DNA of 64,000 bases from Rhodopseudomonas palustris (GCF_013415845.1 NZ_CP058907.1:3720001-3784000), one strand, 5' to 3'. Counted from the first letter of the stretch, positions 44,671 to 53,563 are shown. The notes: generated by a model from the letters alone, not told the origin. Translations and numbers: made by a program.

Positions 44671-45109
44671 GGCTCCGCCCCGCAAATTGGCGCGGCATAG
44701 CGCACTTGGCTACGCCCCGGCCCCTTTAAATAAGCCGCTGCAATTACGGCTCCCCGGGAACTTTAATCCTTCGCCCTCCGCGCAAAGTCCACTTCGTACG
44801 ACTACGCGGCAGGCAAGCGCCTGACGACGAAAACAGGATCGAACAACATGGTTCCCAGCACGGTCCGCGCATCGTCAAGCACAGCCATCGACCTCGCCCG
44901 CCCGGCCTTCAGGTGGATGCGAGTTGTTACTTGCACGATCTTGCAAAGCGATCTTCCGGTCGCATCACATCGCAGTCGCTGCGGTCCACAACTCAATTTG
45001 GTTCTTGAAGAGTTGGCACAACCGAAGACGGCAATCTGCTAACGAGCCGTTAACCGTGCCGGTCGTAGGCTGAAAGCTACGGCAGCGCACCGGCCAGCGG
45101 AATCCAGTT
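44671..45109. other. intergenic region with promoter elements only
   Basis: This 439-base stretch between divergent Crp-type and PilZ genes shows no convincing frame. It contains a GGAAC element at 44757, but no matching CGTT at EcfG spacing, and the CtrA-like motif listed at 45039. Confidence 0.4.
45039..45053 (+). promoter_or_regulatory. CtrA-like motif upstream of PilZ gene
   Basis: CTAA-N7-TTAA (7 of 8), 57-71 bases before the PilZ start. Confidence 0.4.
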
Positions 45110-45721
45110 TTGTTGTTGCAGAACCCCAAAAGCCAGCCGGCGACCCTTGAGCGTCGTCGTTTTCAGCGGGTGAAAGTTCACCTGCTCGGACGCTACATGT
45201 TGCCGGATCGCCGCGAATTTCCCTGCCAGGTGATCAACATGTCGCCCGGCGGCTTGGCGCTGCTGGCGCCGGGGATCGGCAACGTCGGGGATCGTGTGAT
45301 CGCCTATCTCGACCATGTCGGCCGCGTCGAGGGCAAGATTACTCGTATCATCGACAATGGCTTTGCGATGACTGTGGCGGCAACGCCGCGCAAGCGCGAC
45401 AAGCTCGCGGCCCAGCTCACCTGGCTCGCCAATCGCGACATCCTCAATCTGCCGGAAGATCGCCGCCACGACCGTATCGTGCCGCGCAACCCGATCGCTG
45501 TGCTGACGCTCGACGACGGCAGCCGCATGAGCTGCCGCATCATCGACATGTCACGCTCCGGCGCTGCGATCGCCGCGGAGCAGCGCCCGCCGCTGAACGC
45601 TCAGGTGCTACTTGGCCGCGTCGCCTCCCGCGTCGTCCGCCACCTCGACGATGGCTTCGCGCTGGAGTTCGTGCACGAGCAGCTCGAAGAAACGCTCGAA
45701 GACAGCGTTACCGCGCGGTGA
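45110..45721 (+). CDS. double PilZ-domain protein
   Basis: The 203-residue protein has two PilZ units. The first (residues 14-100) begins ERRRFQRVKVHLLGRYML and has CQVINMSPGGLALLAP; the second (115-195) has EDRRHDRIVPRNPIAVLTLDDG and CRIIDMSRSGAAI. The R-x3-R and D/N-x-S-x-x-G elements are those that bind c-di-GMP, clearer in the second. It is a probable effector, perhaps acting on motility or surface polysaccharide. The start is one of three consecutive TTG codons (45110, 45113, 45116). The LapG-like protease gene follows 331 bases later. Confidence 0.88.
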   Translation: MLLQNPKSQPATLERRRFQRVKVHLLGRYMLPDRREFPCQVINMSPGGLALLAPGIGNVGDRVIAYLDHVGRVEGKITRIIDNGFAMTVAATPRKRDKLAAQLTWLANRDILNLPEDRRHDRIVPRNPIAVLTLDDGSRMSCRIIDMSRSGAAIAAEQRPPLNAQVLLGRVASRVVRHLDDGFALEFVHEQLEETLEDSVTAR

Positions 45722-46052
45722 ACAGAACGCAGCGATCCACAGCCGCGTAGCACCTCACTTTCCCGACGTTTGCCACCTCTTCTCGCCTCAACATCACTCG
45801 GAGTAGGACGCTCCGGGCGGTTAACGCGCGTCGCACAACGACGCGAAACTGCGCGTGCTGCAGCGATGCACGCGTTAATAGCTCAAATTTGAATCAATTG
45901 CCGATATCTCGAATTTTGCGCAAATTCGATTCAAGTATAGATCGAATGCACTGACAGTTTTACTTGCATTCGTCTCGATTTTACTTCGACGACTTAGCGG
46001 CCCTGCAAAGCGTTTGTGCAAATGATGGTCCCAACAAGAAACGGGGGCCACA
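45722..46052. other. A+T-rich regulatory region before the LapG-like gene
   Basis: The stretch 45880-45985 is much richer in A+T than its surroundings. It holds the palindrome at 45910-45928, an inverted TTGAATC/GATTCAA pair and a TATAG box near 45936. No gene is seen. Confidence 0.5.
45910..45928. promoter_or_regulatory. palindrome CGAATTT-TGCGC-AAATTCG
   Basis: Perfect seven-base arms around a five-base centre, within the A+T-rich promoter region, 125-143 bases before the LapG-like start. It is a probable binding site for a dimeric regulator. Confidence 0.5.
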
Positions 46053-46673
46053 ATGTCGGGCAACAGGGGATTTCGGGGGCTTGCGGTGATTGCCGCCGTC
46101 GTCGCACTGACCGCGACGGCGCAAGCCGAAGACAGGGTTCGCTACGCCAGCGTCGGCGACGAGACGCGTGCACCGATCGGCTGGATCGAGTTCTGCTCGG
46201 ACAATCCGGTGGAATGCCGCGGCAGCCGCAGCCAGGCACGGGACATCGTGCTGACGCAGACTGCTTGGCAGGATCTACTGAAAGTCAATCGCTGGGTCAA
46301 CGACACCATCAAGCCGCTGACCGACATGGACCACTGGGGCGTGATCGAAAAGTGGTCACTGCCGAGCGACGGTTACGGCGATTGTGAAGACTACGTACTG
46401 CTGAAGCGCAAGATGCTGATCGACGCCGGCTGGCCGCGCGAAGCGCTGCTGATCACCGTGGTCCGCGACAAGAAGAACGAAGGTCACGCGGTGCTGACGG
46501 TGAAGACCGACAAGGGCGAGTTCATCCTCGACAACCAGAACGAGGAAGTCGTCGCCTGGACCGAGACTGGCTACCGCTTCGTCAAGCGACAGTCGCAGAG
46601 CGATCCCAATGCCTGGGTCGCACTCGGCGATGGTCGCCCGGCAATCGCAACCGCCAGCGCCAAGCAGCGCTGA
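46053..46673 (+). CDS. LapG-like periplasmic cysteine protease (transglutaminase-like, C93)
   Basis: The 206-residue protein has a signal peptide (to TAQAED) and the bacterial transglutaminase-like cysteine protease fold, with Cys111 in DGYGDCEDYVLLK, His145 in EGHAVLTV and Asp160 in FILDNQ. LapG proteins cut the N-terminus of giant adhesins under c-di-GMP control through LapD. A PilZ gene lies upstream, but no lapD or adhesin gene is in the window; some relatives instead stand alone in rhizobia. A strong terminator follows, and the decayed element is inserted there. Confidence 0.88.
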   Translation: MSGNRGFRGLAVIAAVVALTATAQAEDRVRYASVGDETRAPIGWIEFCSDNPVECRGSRSQARDIVLTQTAWQDLLKVNRWVNDTIKPLTDMDHWGVIEKWSLPSDGYGDCEDYVLLKRKMLIDAGWPREALLITVVRDKKNEGHAVLTVKTDKGEFILDNQNEEVVAWTETGYRFVKRQSQSDPNAWVALGDGRPAIATASAKQR

Positions 46674-46745
46674 GCCTCAGACGCCCATAGGAGAAACGCG
46701 ACCCGGTCGAATCCCCACCCCTCCCCGTCCCAGACCGGATCGTGC

Positions 46746-46785
46746 GCGGCCAGCCTTCCCCCAAAGGCTGGCCGCACCCCGTTTT
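46746..46785 (+). terminator. intrinsic terminator of LapG-like gene
   Basis: A perfect twelve-base stem (GCGGCCAGCCTT / AAGGCTGGCCGC) with a six-base loop, followed by ACCCCGTTTT, 72 bases after the stop codon. Its right arm is the start of the left direct repeat. Confidence 0.8.
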
Positions 46786-46790
46786 GGTGC
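46758..46790. repeat. left direct repeat (attL-like)
   Basis: A 33-base segment beginning CCCCCAAAGGCTGGCCGC and ending CGTTTTGGTGC. It matches 52921-52952 with one single-base gap and two substitutions. It includes the right arm of the LapG-like gene terminator. Confidence 0.7.
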
Positions 46791-48597
46791 CTTGACAGTG
46801 CTGATTCTATTGGGCTTTCGAGATACCGACATGTCGCTATCGTGCAGAACCTATCGCGAGCCGCGCGGGTCGAGGCGTGGAAAATCCGTAGAATTTGTTC
46901 GTGCTCGGTCCCATGCGAGCCAGAACACGCACCACGTCACACGCGCGAAATCCGTCTATCCAACTTTGCTAACGGGCCCGGTCAATGCCGATGATCCCTC
47001 TGGAGACTTACGACACTCCATGTCGCTTGACCAAGTCCTAAGTCTAGCCTTGCTAGCTGAAATTCCGTCGACCACGACTGAATATGATGTAGCCCTCTCG
47101 GATCGTATTATCTTGATCGGATGGGTGTAGACTTGGAACGGATAGTTCGTGAGTTTCGGCTCTGCGCCGCCGAGATTTCGATCGGCTCGGCCGGTCGCCT
47201 AACGCCGCCAAGGTCTCACGCGAGACTTCTCGTGGCCGCCGCCCGCTCACATATGAATTTATCAATCCAAACGGAATGCGATAGGCAAGTGCAATCATCC
47301 AGACAATGACTTAGCCTAATAGCTTAAGTAATTCATTGACCAAGCATACTGGCGAACGCACATCTCTGCGGTATCAGTCCGATAGAGACTTCGCGTTTGC
47401 CAGATCGGCACCTATGAAAGGCTATGAGATGGCCGCTCACCGTTTCTGCCGTCGTCCAGATGGAACGGCTAGGCTCGCCGAGCCGCCCTTCTGCTGATGC
47501 TCGCCATGCAAGGCGCTAGCGCACTTGTGGTCATGAGCGCGAGACCCTGTTCGCACTTCGGCGCATCGATCCAGTAAACAATTGTTACCGCGTCATAGGG
47601 CTCGGCATCGATATTGGATCGACTGGACGGCAGTTGCGCCGAGCAACACTGACGGAGTTCAAGACCGCCTGAAGCTCTACAGCGAAGATCCGCACGCGTC
47701 ATCGCAACGATCAACAACAACCTGCCACCATGGAAGGATCGAAGTCCGTGTCCGTGCGTGCGCCCGGCGGCGCTGGCTGGGCTCCCCCGCCTGTTCGCCG
47801 TCGGCGGGCGCTGACGATGACCGGGAGTACGGCGTTCCACGATTCGGTCGAATTGCGAAAATGGTAACGCTCGGGACGCAGCGCGAAGCAAGACACTACA
47901 TTGTCGCTCTGCCCACAGCCACTCCGGGCCGACGATCTTCGCGGATCGGTTTGCTGCTGACGCTGTCGCGAAACCGACTACCTCCGGCGCCACGGCTGGC
48001 CAAACGCAGACGCCCGCGGGACGAAGCAGGCCGCAAACACAATCAGCGGCATGCAATCCAATCTAAACCAACAAGAATTCCACAAACGTGTACACTCTAA
48101 CTTGAGCAATCGTACGCGCCTCTTGTGGGCGCAGTAGCTAGGACCATGCAAGACGCCAGGCAGATAAGCACGATCGGCATCTTCATGGCACGGACGTGTG
48201 GTGATGTGCCTCAATTTCATTTCGAACGCTACGTTAGGCGGATTAGCCGCCGCACGAAGAAGCGCGGATCTACTTGCGACAATCTGCGCTATCCATACAA
48301 AACTCGCCGCAATATTCGATCGAAACCACATTATATGGATTGATTCACTTCCTCCATCATGGGCACAAATCGAATAATAGCCCGCATCGTCAACGTATTC
48401 ACACTGATGGCGCCCGCAGAGAACCGATGGATGCTCCACTCGGGCCCTTGCGTAAACCGGTCGACTTGGGCAGCGGGGCGGTAACGGTCACGTCTGCCTA
48501 TCAAGAAAGTTGTCGAGCTTCGCTACCGATTACCAATCTGCGGACAGTATTTAGACACTAATTTAGCGCTGACAAACAGCCGATTCATCTCAAGGTC
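46791..48597. other. non-coding or unrecognisable part of the element
   Basis: About 1.8 kb without a frame that I can support. Open frames such as 47469-48056 (minus) have poor composition, no ribosome site and no motif. The A+T content is clearly above that of the core DNA. Treat it as eroded foreign sequence. Confidence 0.5.
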
Positions 48598-48883
48598 TCA
48601 CTCTGGCACGACCCAGCCGCCTTGCCCCGGTCCCAAAGGGTGAGAAATCCAATCGCTATGCCGAACAGCCGCGCCAATCACCGACGGGACCTTGCCGAGC
48701 AGTCGCGACGCAAGGATGAACGAAATGCTGCATTTCGGCGGCTCTATACCCTGCGGGATGCACGCTCCCGACACACCAGGGTTTCCGGCCGGGCATGGGC
48801 GATGCGCTGATCGGTGCGATCGACCAGGAACGTACGTTGCACATCCGTTAGGCGGTCGAGAAAGCGGACCGGCCATTGCATTT
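48598..48883 (-). pseudogene. fragmented small gene of the element
   Basis: An ATG after GAGGAA starts MQWPVRFLDRLTDVQR... and runs to a stop near 48747; another frame then reads on (PPKCSISFILASRLLGKVPSV). The two parts look like one frameshifted gene just after the secreted protein. The family is not recognised. Confidence 0.35.
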
Positions 48884-48889
48884 CCTCTA

Positions 48890-49168
48890 TTACTTGCTGC
48901 CCCGGCCGCACAGCCGCTTGCCGGCGGCGTTGATCAGATCGAGACGCAGCTTGGTATCCCGCCTGTCGTCGCGCGACCACCGTAATGACCCGCCCTGGCG
49001 GTTCATAACGTCGCACAAGCCAACGGTGGATCTCGCCGGCCGCGTCGTCTCGCAAGTCAGCTCGACATACCCGAAGGTGGCCCCGCGGCATTTGATAGCT
49101 GCGGCGTCAGTTGGCACGGCCGGGACTGGCCCGGCCAATGCCAGTGCCGCGAGGATCGCGGATCGCAT
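48890..49168 (-). CDS. small secreted protein of the phage lysis module
   Basis: The 92-residue product has a signal peptide (MRSAILAALALAGPVPAVPT) and a mature part with three to four cysteines (IKCRGATFGYVELTCETT, GLCDVMN, KRLCGRG). Its start overlaps the preceding gene stop (TGATG). The position behind holin- and lysin-like remnants is where spanin or lysis accessory genes lie, but the sequence gives no firm family. It is apparently intact. Confidence 0.5.
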   Translation of the reverse strand: MRSAILAALALAGPVPAVPTDAAAIKCRGATFGYVELTCETTRPARSTVGLCDVMNRQGGSLRWSRDDRRDTKLRLDLINAAGKRLCGRGSK

Positions 49169-49353
49169 CAGTCCCTCCGAAATTCCGTGTCCAGGCCATC
49201 GTCACTGCCCGGGCGCGCGGTCTGCCGCTCCCGTGCCTCCGCCACGGCGGCGAAGAGCTGAACACCCATCAGCTTCAGCCCGTCCGCCACCGCCTGGCCG
49301 TGGCCCTGCTCGTGTGCCACGTCCGCGTCCGCAGAAGCCTTGTACCGCGACAC
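49168..49353 (-). CDS. small protein of the phage lysis module
   Basis: The 61-residue reading from GTG 49353 (SRYKASADADVAHEQGHGQAVADGLKLMG...) is soluble and helical and is coupled to the next gene. It may be an intact small gene or the C-terminal part of the frameshifted gene just upstream. No family is recognised. Confidence 0.4.
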   Translation of the reverse strand: MSRYKASADADVAHEQGHGQAVADGLKLMGVQLFAAVAEARERQTARPGSDDGLDTEFRRD

Positions 49354-49354
49354 T

Positions 49355-49524
49355 AGGTCGATCAGGACTTGTTGCCGCCGGTGATGTCCAGTCGCTACCG
49401 AATAGCAAGCCGATGCCGGTGACGATCACGGCGGCGGCGGCGAACAGTTCGTTGCAGCGAAGCTACCAACCGACACACCGGTGAGCAGGTGACCGGCGGC
49501 GAGGGGCGTCCAGTTCGAAGACAT
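49355..49524 (-). pseudogene. holin-like membrane protein remnant
   Basis: ATG 49524 has GGGAG upstream and reads MSSNWTPLAAGHLLTGVSVG before shifting; in the next frame a hydrophobic stretch LFAAAAVIVTGIGLLFG follows. This gives a short protein with one or two helices split by a frameshift near 49445. The holin role is inferred from size, hydrophobicity and position next to the lysin. Confidence 0.45.
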
Positions 49525-49585
49525 TATTCGCTCCCTCGGTTGAGGTACGCGCCATCGATCGCCTGCGGCGCGCGGCGGGATCAGG

Positions 49586-50011
49586 TCAGGCTTCGGTGCT
49601 CAAGACTCGCGCATCGCTACGGACGAGTGGCGTCGAGGCAAATCCAATCTTAAGCAGCAGCACTTCCTTCGGCCACCAGAAGCCTTGATCGAGCCGGCAT
49701 GCGGGAACGGCGGGATGGACGCCTTGTCGCCTTGGTTGCCGCCGGGACTATGATGTTGCCGTGCAGGTCACGTCCGACGATGCAGACGATGTGACTACCG
49801 CGCGGACGGTTCACCGAAGGCCAGCGAAGTCAAGGGTCAGCGTCTCGGAGCCCTTCAGTACGACCTTGGTCAGGATGTGGTTGGCGAACAGCGCGCACCA
49901 GGCGATGGAATCGTTCTGGTAGGTCTTGGCCATGTCGCCGCCATCCGCGCGCGCCCATTCCGGAATCTGCGGATTGTCGGTGGCGCCGGGCGCCTCCTGT
50001 ACGTTGATGAG
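49586..50011 (-). pseudogene. CHAP/TIGR02594-type phage lysin remnant
   Basis: Three frames carry successive parts of one protein: PGATDNPQIPEWARADGGD and NDSIAWCALFANHIL (nucleophile Cys), then RGSHIVCIVGRDLHGNIIV (His), then GGNQGDKASIPPFPHAG (Asn) and GFWWPKEVL, ending at 49586. This order is the TIGR02594/CHAP peptidoglycan peptidase used by tailed phages and related elements. At least three frameshifts and a stop at 49811 break it. The first residues before 50011 are missing. Confidence 0.75.
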
Positions 50012-50374
50012 CTAGATCCCGCCCCTCTAGCTACAGAGCAGCCCTTGGAAGCTTGCTGCACGCTTCCAGGCCAGTCTCTGGCACGTTCGATCGCGGTTGC
50101 GGTGACCGTCACCACCTCGCCATCACCGAGAGCCCAGCGTGCCACTGGAGCATCTCCACGGCCGAATCGGTGGCCGAGCAGAAGTAACCGATCCGGCAGC
50201 GCGAGCTGCAGGACTTTGACGACTGATACGCTTGCGTCCCATGCGCAAGGGACCGCGAGCCGCCACGAGGGAGGGATGGTCATGGGATGGTCTCCAAAGG
50301 TTGGACGAAGGTCCCGGAAGTGCTAGTATTGCGCCGAAACTCGACGCCTTTGGTCAGGCCATGGAGCAACCAAA

Positions 50375-51043
50375 TTGATCGCCTCGAACGACGACGCTGA
50401 ACTCACTGCAATCCGAGAGCAATGCTCGAAAACCGGAAATTTTTCTTGGACGTCGCGCAAATATCAAGACGACATCCTGAGGTTCATTCGCAGCAATAGC
50501 CAATCCGGCAACTGCGTCATTGAAGTCGGGTGCTACAAAGGAGGACTAACGGCGCTTCTCGCAGCAACGTGCAGGAATCTGAACCTGCGCCTCTATTCGA
50601 TGGACATTTCTGCCGACGCAGTTTCGACTACGAAGACCCTGCTGAAGAATTTGAACCTGACAAAACATGCGGCAGTTGAGCAATCGACGTTCCCCGAGTT
50701 TGTGAGCAAGACTTCCTTCTTTCGTCGCTTCTCAGGTCGCGCGATCCTCTGCATCCTGGATGGTGATCATTCCTACAATGCCGTGTTGGCTGACATCAAA
50801 GCTGCGGAAGCTCTACGTTCACAACCGTATGCCCTCGCCTTCCATGATTACAGTCTTCGGCATCCAACAACCGATGAGCGCGTTAGAGACGCGATCGACG
50901 ACCATTTCGGAGCCTCGAAAACGCGAACTCTGATCGGCCAAGAGATGAATGGAGTTGGCCACGCGACCAAGGCTGCGCCGCAGGAAGACGGTCATTGGTG
51001 GGGCGTTCCCGGTTCAGAAGGCGCAATTCTGACGTTGCGCTGA
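50375..51043 (+). CDS. SAM-dependent methyltransferase (Methyltransf_24 type)
   Basis: The 222-residue enzyme has the SAM motif CVIEVGCYKGGLTALLAAT, the acidic strand LRLYSMDISADAV and AILCILDGDHSYNAVLADIKAAE with the DGDHxY signature of the TylF/Methyltransf_24 group, often acting on sugars or surface polymers. It is the only long intact gene in the decayed element, with lower GC than the core. The start is TTG 50375, seven bases after a GGAG; no ATG fits because an upstream ATG meets a stop. It is probably cargo acquired with the element. Confidence 0.8.
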   Translation: MIASNDDAELTAIREQCSKTGNFSWTSRKYQDDILRFIRSNSQSGNCVIEVGCYKGGLTALLAATCRNLNLRLYSMDISADAVSTTKTLLKNLNLTKHAAVEQSTFPEFVSKTSFFRRFSGRAILCILDGDHSYNAVLADIKAAEALRSQPYALAFHDYSLRHPTTDERVRDAIDDHFGASKTRTLIGQEMNGVGHATKAAPQEDGHWWGVPGSEGAILTLR

Positions 51044-51443
51044 CCCACGGCCGCGAAACGCTCAGGCGCGGTCTTTGTCACGCTTGCGCCTATGTTCAAT
51101 GGACCGCCCGCCGCTACGGGGGAGACGATAGTCATGGTGGCAGCCCTTTTTGTCTATTGGATGGACCGCGGCGGACGCACGAGTCGATTGAAGCCGCAAC
51201 GGCGCCGTCGTAACGGTCTCAGTTTTAAAGAATTTGAGGAGACAAACTTTCATGGCGTATAGCGAACCGCCCCGTAAGCTAGGCTCTACCGCGCAAACTC
51301 AACATCGAGACCGTCATTTTTGCAACGCTAGATGCCCGTTCCGCCCTTCGTTCGTCGGCAAACAGCGATCGATCGCTCGATCCGGCTAGTGACGACAATG
51401 ACGATGGAGCTATTCGAATCCATCCTACAGCAGGTCGCGGCAT

Positions 51444-51976
51444 GGCCGGAAGCCGGGCGTCATCTATCTGAACATGGACGACGAATCGACGATGGGCAAG
51501 CAGCCCGCGAAGCGTCTTGCGTTGATCAAGAACTACGGATTGGCTCATCTGTTCTACATCTAGACAAATTGCGAACTGATGAACAAACACAAGACCGGCG
51601 CGATCTTTGATAACGCGATTGGAAGCATGTTCTACGCGCGCGACGGCGCGACGAAGGAAGTCTACGAAGCCAGCCGAGTCCAATGCCACTCAAGACGCTG
51701 CCCCGGCTACGCGACAAGGCAAAATCACCGAAGAAAATCGCGCGTAAATACGTTCGAAATCCCGACAATGCCCAGGAAGTCCAAACCTACTTCGGCATCG
51801 TCTCCGACGACACAGTTTCGATTGATTGGACCAACAACAGCCTAGCCAAGTCTGGATGGGTATTTACCACACAGAGCGAGGCAAATCAGTTAGCCGCAAA
51901 GTCGATGGCTGCCCGTCCTCAAGAGCATGCTGGTAGTTCATTCATAAAAGTCGGATCGCCAGCCTGTTTAGATTAA
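51444..51976 (+). pseudogene. unassigned coding fragments of the element
   Basis: Several short frames have protein-like composition: VIYLNMDDESTMGKQPAK to a stop at 51561, MNKHKTGAIFDNAIGSM near 51579, and a 97-codon frame 51683-51976 (DNAQEVQTYFGIVSDD...). They may be parts of one or two broken genes. I cannot assign a function. Confidence 0.3.
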
Positions 51977-52152
51977 GCCTTGGCTCATGACGGACTGAAC
52001 ACAGACTTGATTACTGTCGCCCGACGCACATCAAATGGACGTAGCTTGGGTCGACACAGCGCCCCTAACGAAGGTGGCGGCGGCAACCTGGATGGAATCA
52101 TGCCGCCATTGGTCACTTCGATAAAATTGATCTTCTCAGCTGCTCGAACCTC

Positions 52153-52528
52153 CTACATACTCAAGCAAGCATAGTGGGATGATGCGAAGGGCGTCGAAAA
52201 CGTAATATTGTAGATGCCAGCGGAGGATCGCCCGACGCCGCTGACATTATAGGAAAGGTTCGCGCCCCCTGATCCGCTGAGCTCAACCGCGGTCACTATC
52301 ATGATCGCGCTGGCTGGCAGGGCTGATTGTTTTGTTGTCGAAGATCCCGCCTGCTGGTCTGATTTGCTGCGAGGTCAGCCCGATCGTGACGGTGCCGGCC
52401 GACGTGATCGGATTGGTGCCTGAAACTGTGATGCCGGAACCGGCGTCAAACCGACGCTTGTCACCTAACACGATCGCCGCCGCCACACTCGGTCGTGCTG
52501 ATCTCGCGCCAGCACGACGCAATGCCAT
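52153..52528 (-). pseudogene. phage tail-fibre remnant
   Basis: The frame from 52528 contains AGSGITVSGTNPITSAGTV, a repeat common in phage tail fibres. After a frameshift near 52290 the other frame gives NLSYNVSGVGRSSAGIYNI and TFSTPFASSHYACLSM, the usual tip-domain ending, with a stop at 52153. It is broken by at least one frameshift and lacks its N-terminal part. Confidence 0.65.
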
Positions 52529-52569
52529 CGTATCGATCCGGGCACCGTGAAGCTAAGCTGGATCAATGC

Positions 52570-52900
52570 CGGGAAGTGCACACCTTCGCAGACGGCGCGA
52601 CCGCCGGCAAGGCCTTCCCTTTCGGTCGCGGCAGCGTCCTCAAAGACCGCCTAATCTCGGCCACAACGGCAGCCACGGGTCGACTTCCATACCTTCTGCC
52701 ACACGTGGACAACCTGGGTACAACGCTATGGCCGCGCTGACCTGCAGGGCTTGGTTGCTACCGGGCATTGGCGTGATCCGCACTTACCCGCCCGCTACGC
52801 TTACGCGGCAGGCATGCGAGAAATGGATCCGAGTCGACGCCTGCCGAGGCCACATGGCAAGACCTTGGACAGCCGACCTGATCACCTTTCAAGCCGTTGA
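52570..52900 (+). pseudogene. tyrosine recombinase (integrase) C-terminal remnant
   Basis: In the second half (52679-52900) the frame reads VDFHTFCHTWTTWVQRYG, LQGLVATGHWRDP and PARYAYAA, the HxxC-H-x-W and tyrosine boxes of a rhizobial phage-type integrase; the nucleophile Tyr would be at 52796. The preceding frame 52570-52678 carries FADGATAGKAFPFGRGSVL, shifted by one. It ends 21 bases before the right repeat, the usual place of an int gene. The N-terminal half is missing. Confidence 0.6.
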
Positions 52901-52920
52901 TACTGCTTGCTGCCGTCTCG

Positions 52921-52952
52921 CCCCCAAGGCTGGCCGCCCCCCGTTTTGGGGC
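52921..52952. repeat. right direct repeat (attR-like)
   Basis: A 32-base copy of 46758-46790. The left stem arm of the terminator is not present beside this copy, so only the first copy makes a hairpin. Confidence 0.7.
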
Positions 52953-52975
52953 GATCCTCTTCGGGAATGGGATGA

Positions 52976-53563
52976 TCAGGGCTCGTCGAGCACGCGTAGC
53001 ATCGCCTCCTTGGTGCGATTCTTCAGCATTTCGAGCTTGGCCTTGACGTCATTAAGCGCCTCGGCGTCGAAGTCGCTGAAGATATACGCGTGCAAGGCCT
53101 CCCAGCGCGGCGACAGACGGTCGATCTTGGTGCGCGCTTCATCGGACAGCGACATCAGCACCACGCGAGCATCTTCCGTCGAAGGCACCCGATTGAGCAG
53201 CCCCATCCGCTCCAGGATCTTGGTTTGGGTTGTCACAAAGGTCGAGACGGCGTGGATCTTGTGTGACACGTCGCCTACGGAAACGCCATTTCCCTGGTCC
53301 AGATCAGCGATGGCCATCAGAATCAGCCATTGCGATCCGCTGATCCCGAATAGCTTGGCCCAGGCGCGGCGCATGTCCTCAAGATTGTTGCTGATCGAGA
53401 CGAAATCCCAAATCACCTGATGCGACAGGCCGAAATCGCGATGCGCATACGCCTCTGAAACACTGGGCGGTTCCTCGGCCCGCTCCGCCTGCAGCGGCTG
53501 GCTCACCAACGACGGCCGCGTAACGGCTTCGTCGTGATGCTGCTCCCTAGTCCGATGCGGCAT
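52976..53563 (-). CDS. MarR-family regulator
   Basis: The 195-residue protein has a winged helix-turn-helix (VGDVSHKIHAVSTFVTTQTKILERMGLLNRVPSTEDARVV) between helical dimerisation parts and an extended N-terminus. Its closest pattern is that of MarR proteins sensing aromatic acids in Rhodopseudomonas, but no target gene is adjacent. ATG 53563 follows GGAGGGCG. It lies just outside the right end of the decayed element and is divergent from the porin gene. Confidence 0.87.
   Translation of the reverse strand: MPHRTREQHHDEAVTRPSLVSQPLQAERAEEPPSVSEAYAHRDFGLSHQVIWDFVSISNNLEDMRRAWAKLFGISGSQWLILMAIADLDQGNGVSVGDVSHKIHAVSTFVTTQTKILERMGLLNRVPSTEDARVVLMSLSDEARTKIDRLSPRWEALHAYIFSDFDAEALNDVKAKLEMLKNRTKEAMLRVLDEP

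Larger units (their letters stand above)
46746..52952. mobile_element. decayed prophage or integrative element
   Basis: This 6.2-kb block is bounded by imperfect direct repeats (46758-46790 and 52921-52952). The interior is visibly richer in A+T and almost without long genes. Remnants, all with frameshifts, are a tyrosine recombinase at the right end, tail fibre, CHAP-type lysin, holin-like and small secreted proteins; one methyltransferase is intact. Fibre, lysin and holin remnants run leftward in the normal order of a phage tail/lysis module, while the recombinase faces the right repeat. It is probably no longer mobile. Confidence 0.75.

Noticed and set aside
44757..44785. EcfG (general stress) promoter
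   Set aside because: GGAAC is present but no CGTT element stands at 16-17 bases.
47469..48056. 195-codon minus-strand frame in the element
   Set aside because: No ribosome site, no recognisable motif and a Cys/Arg/Ser-rich composition; probably chance in eroded DNA.
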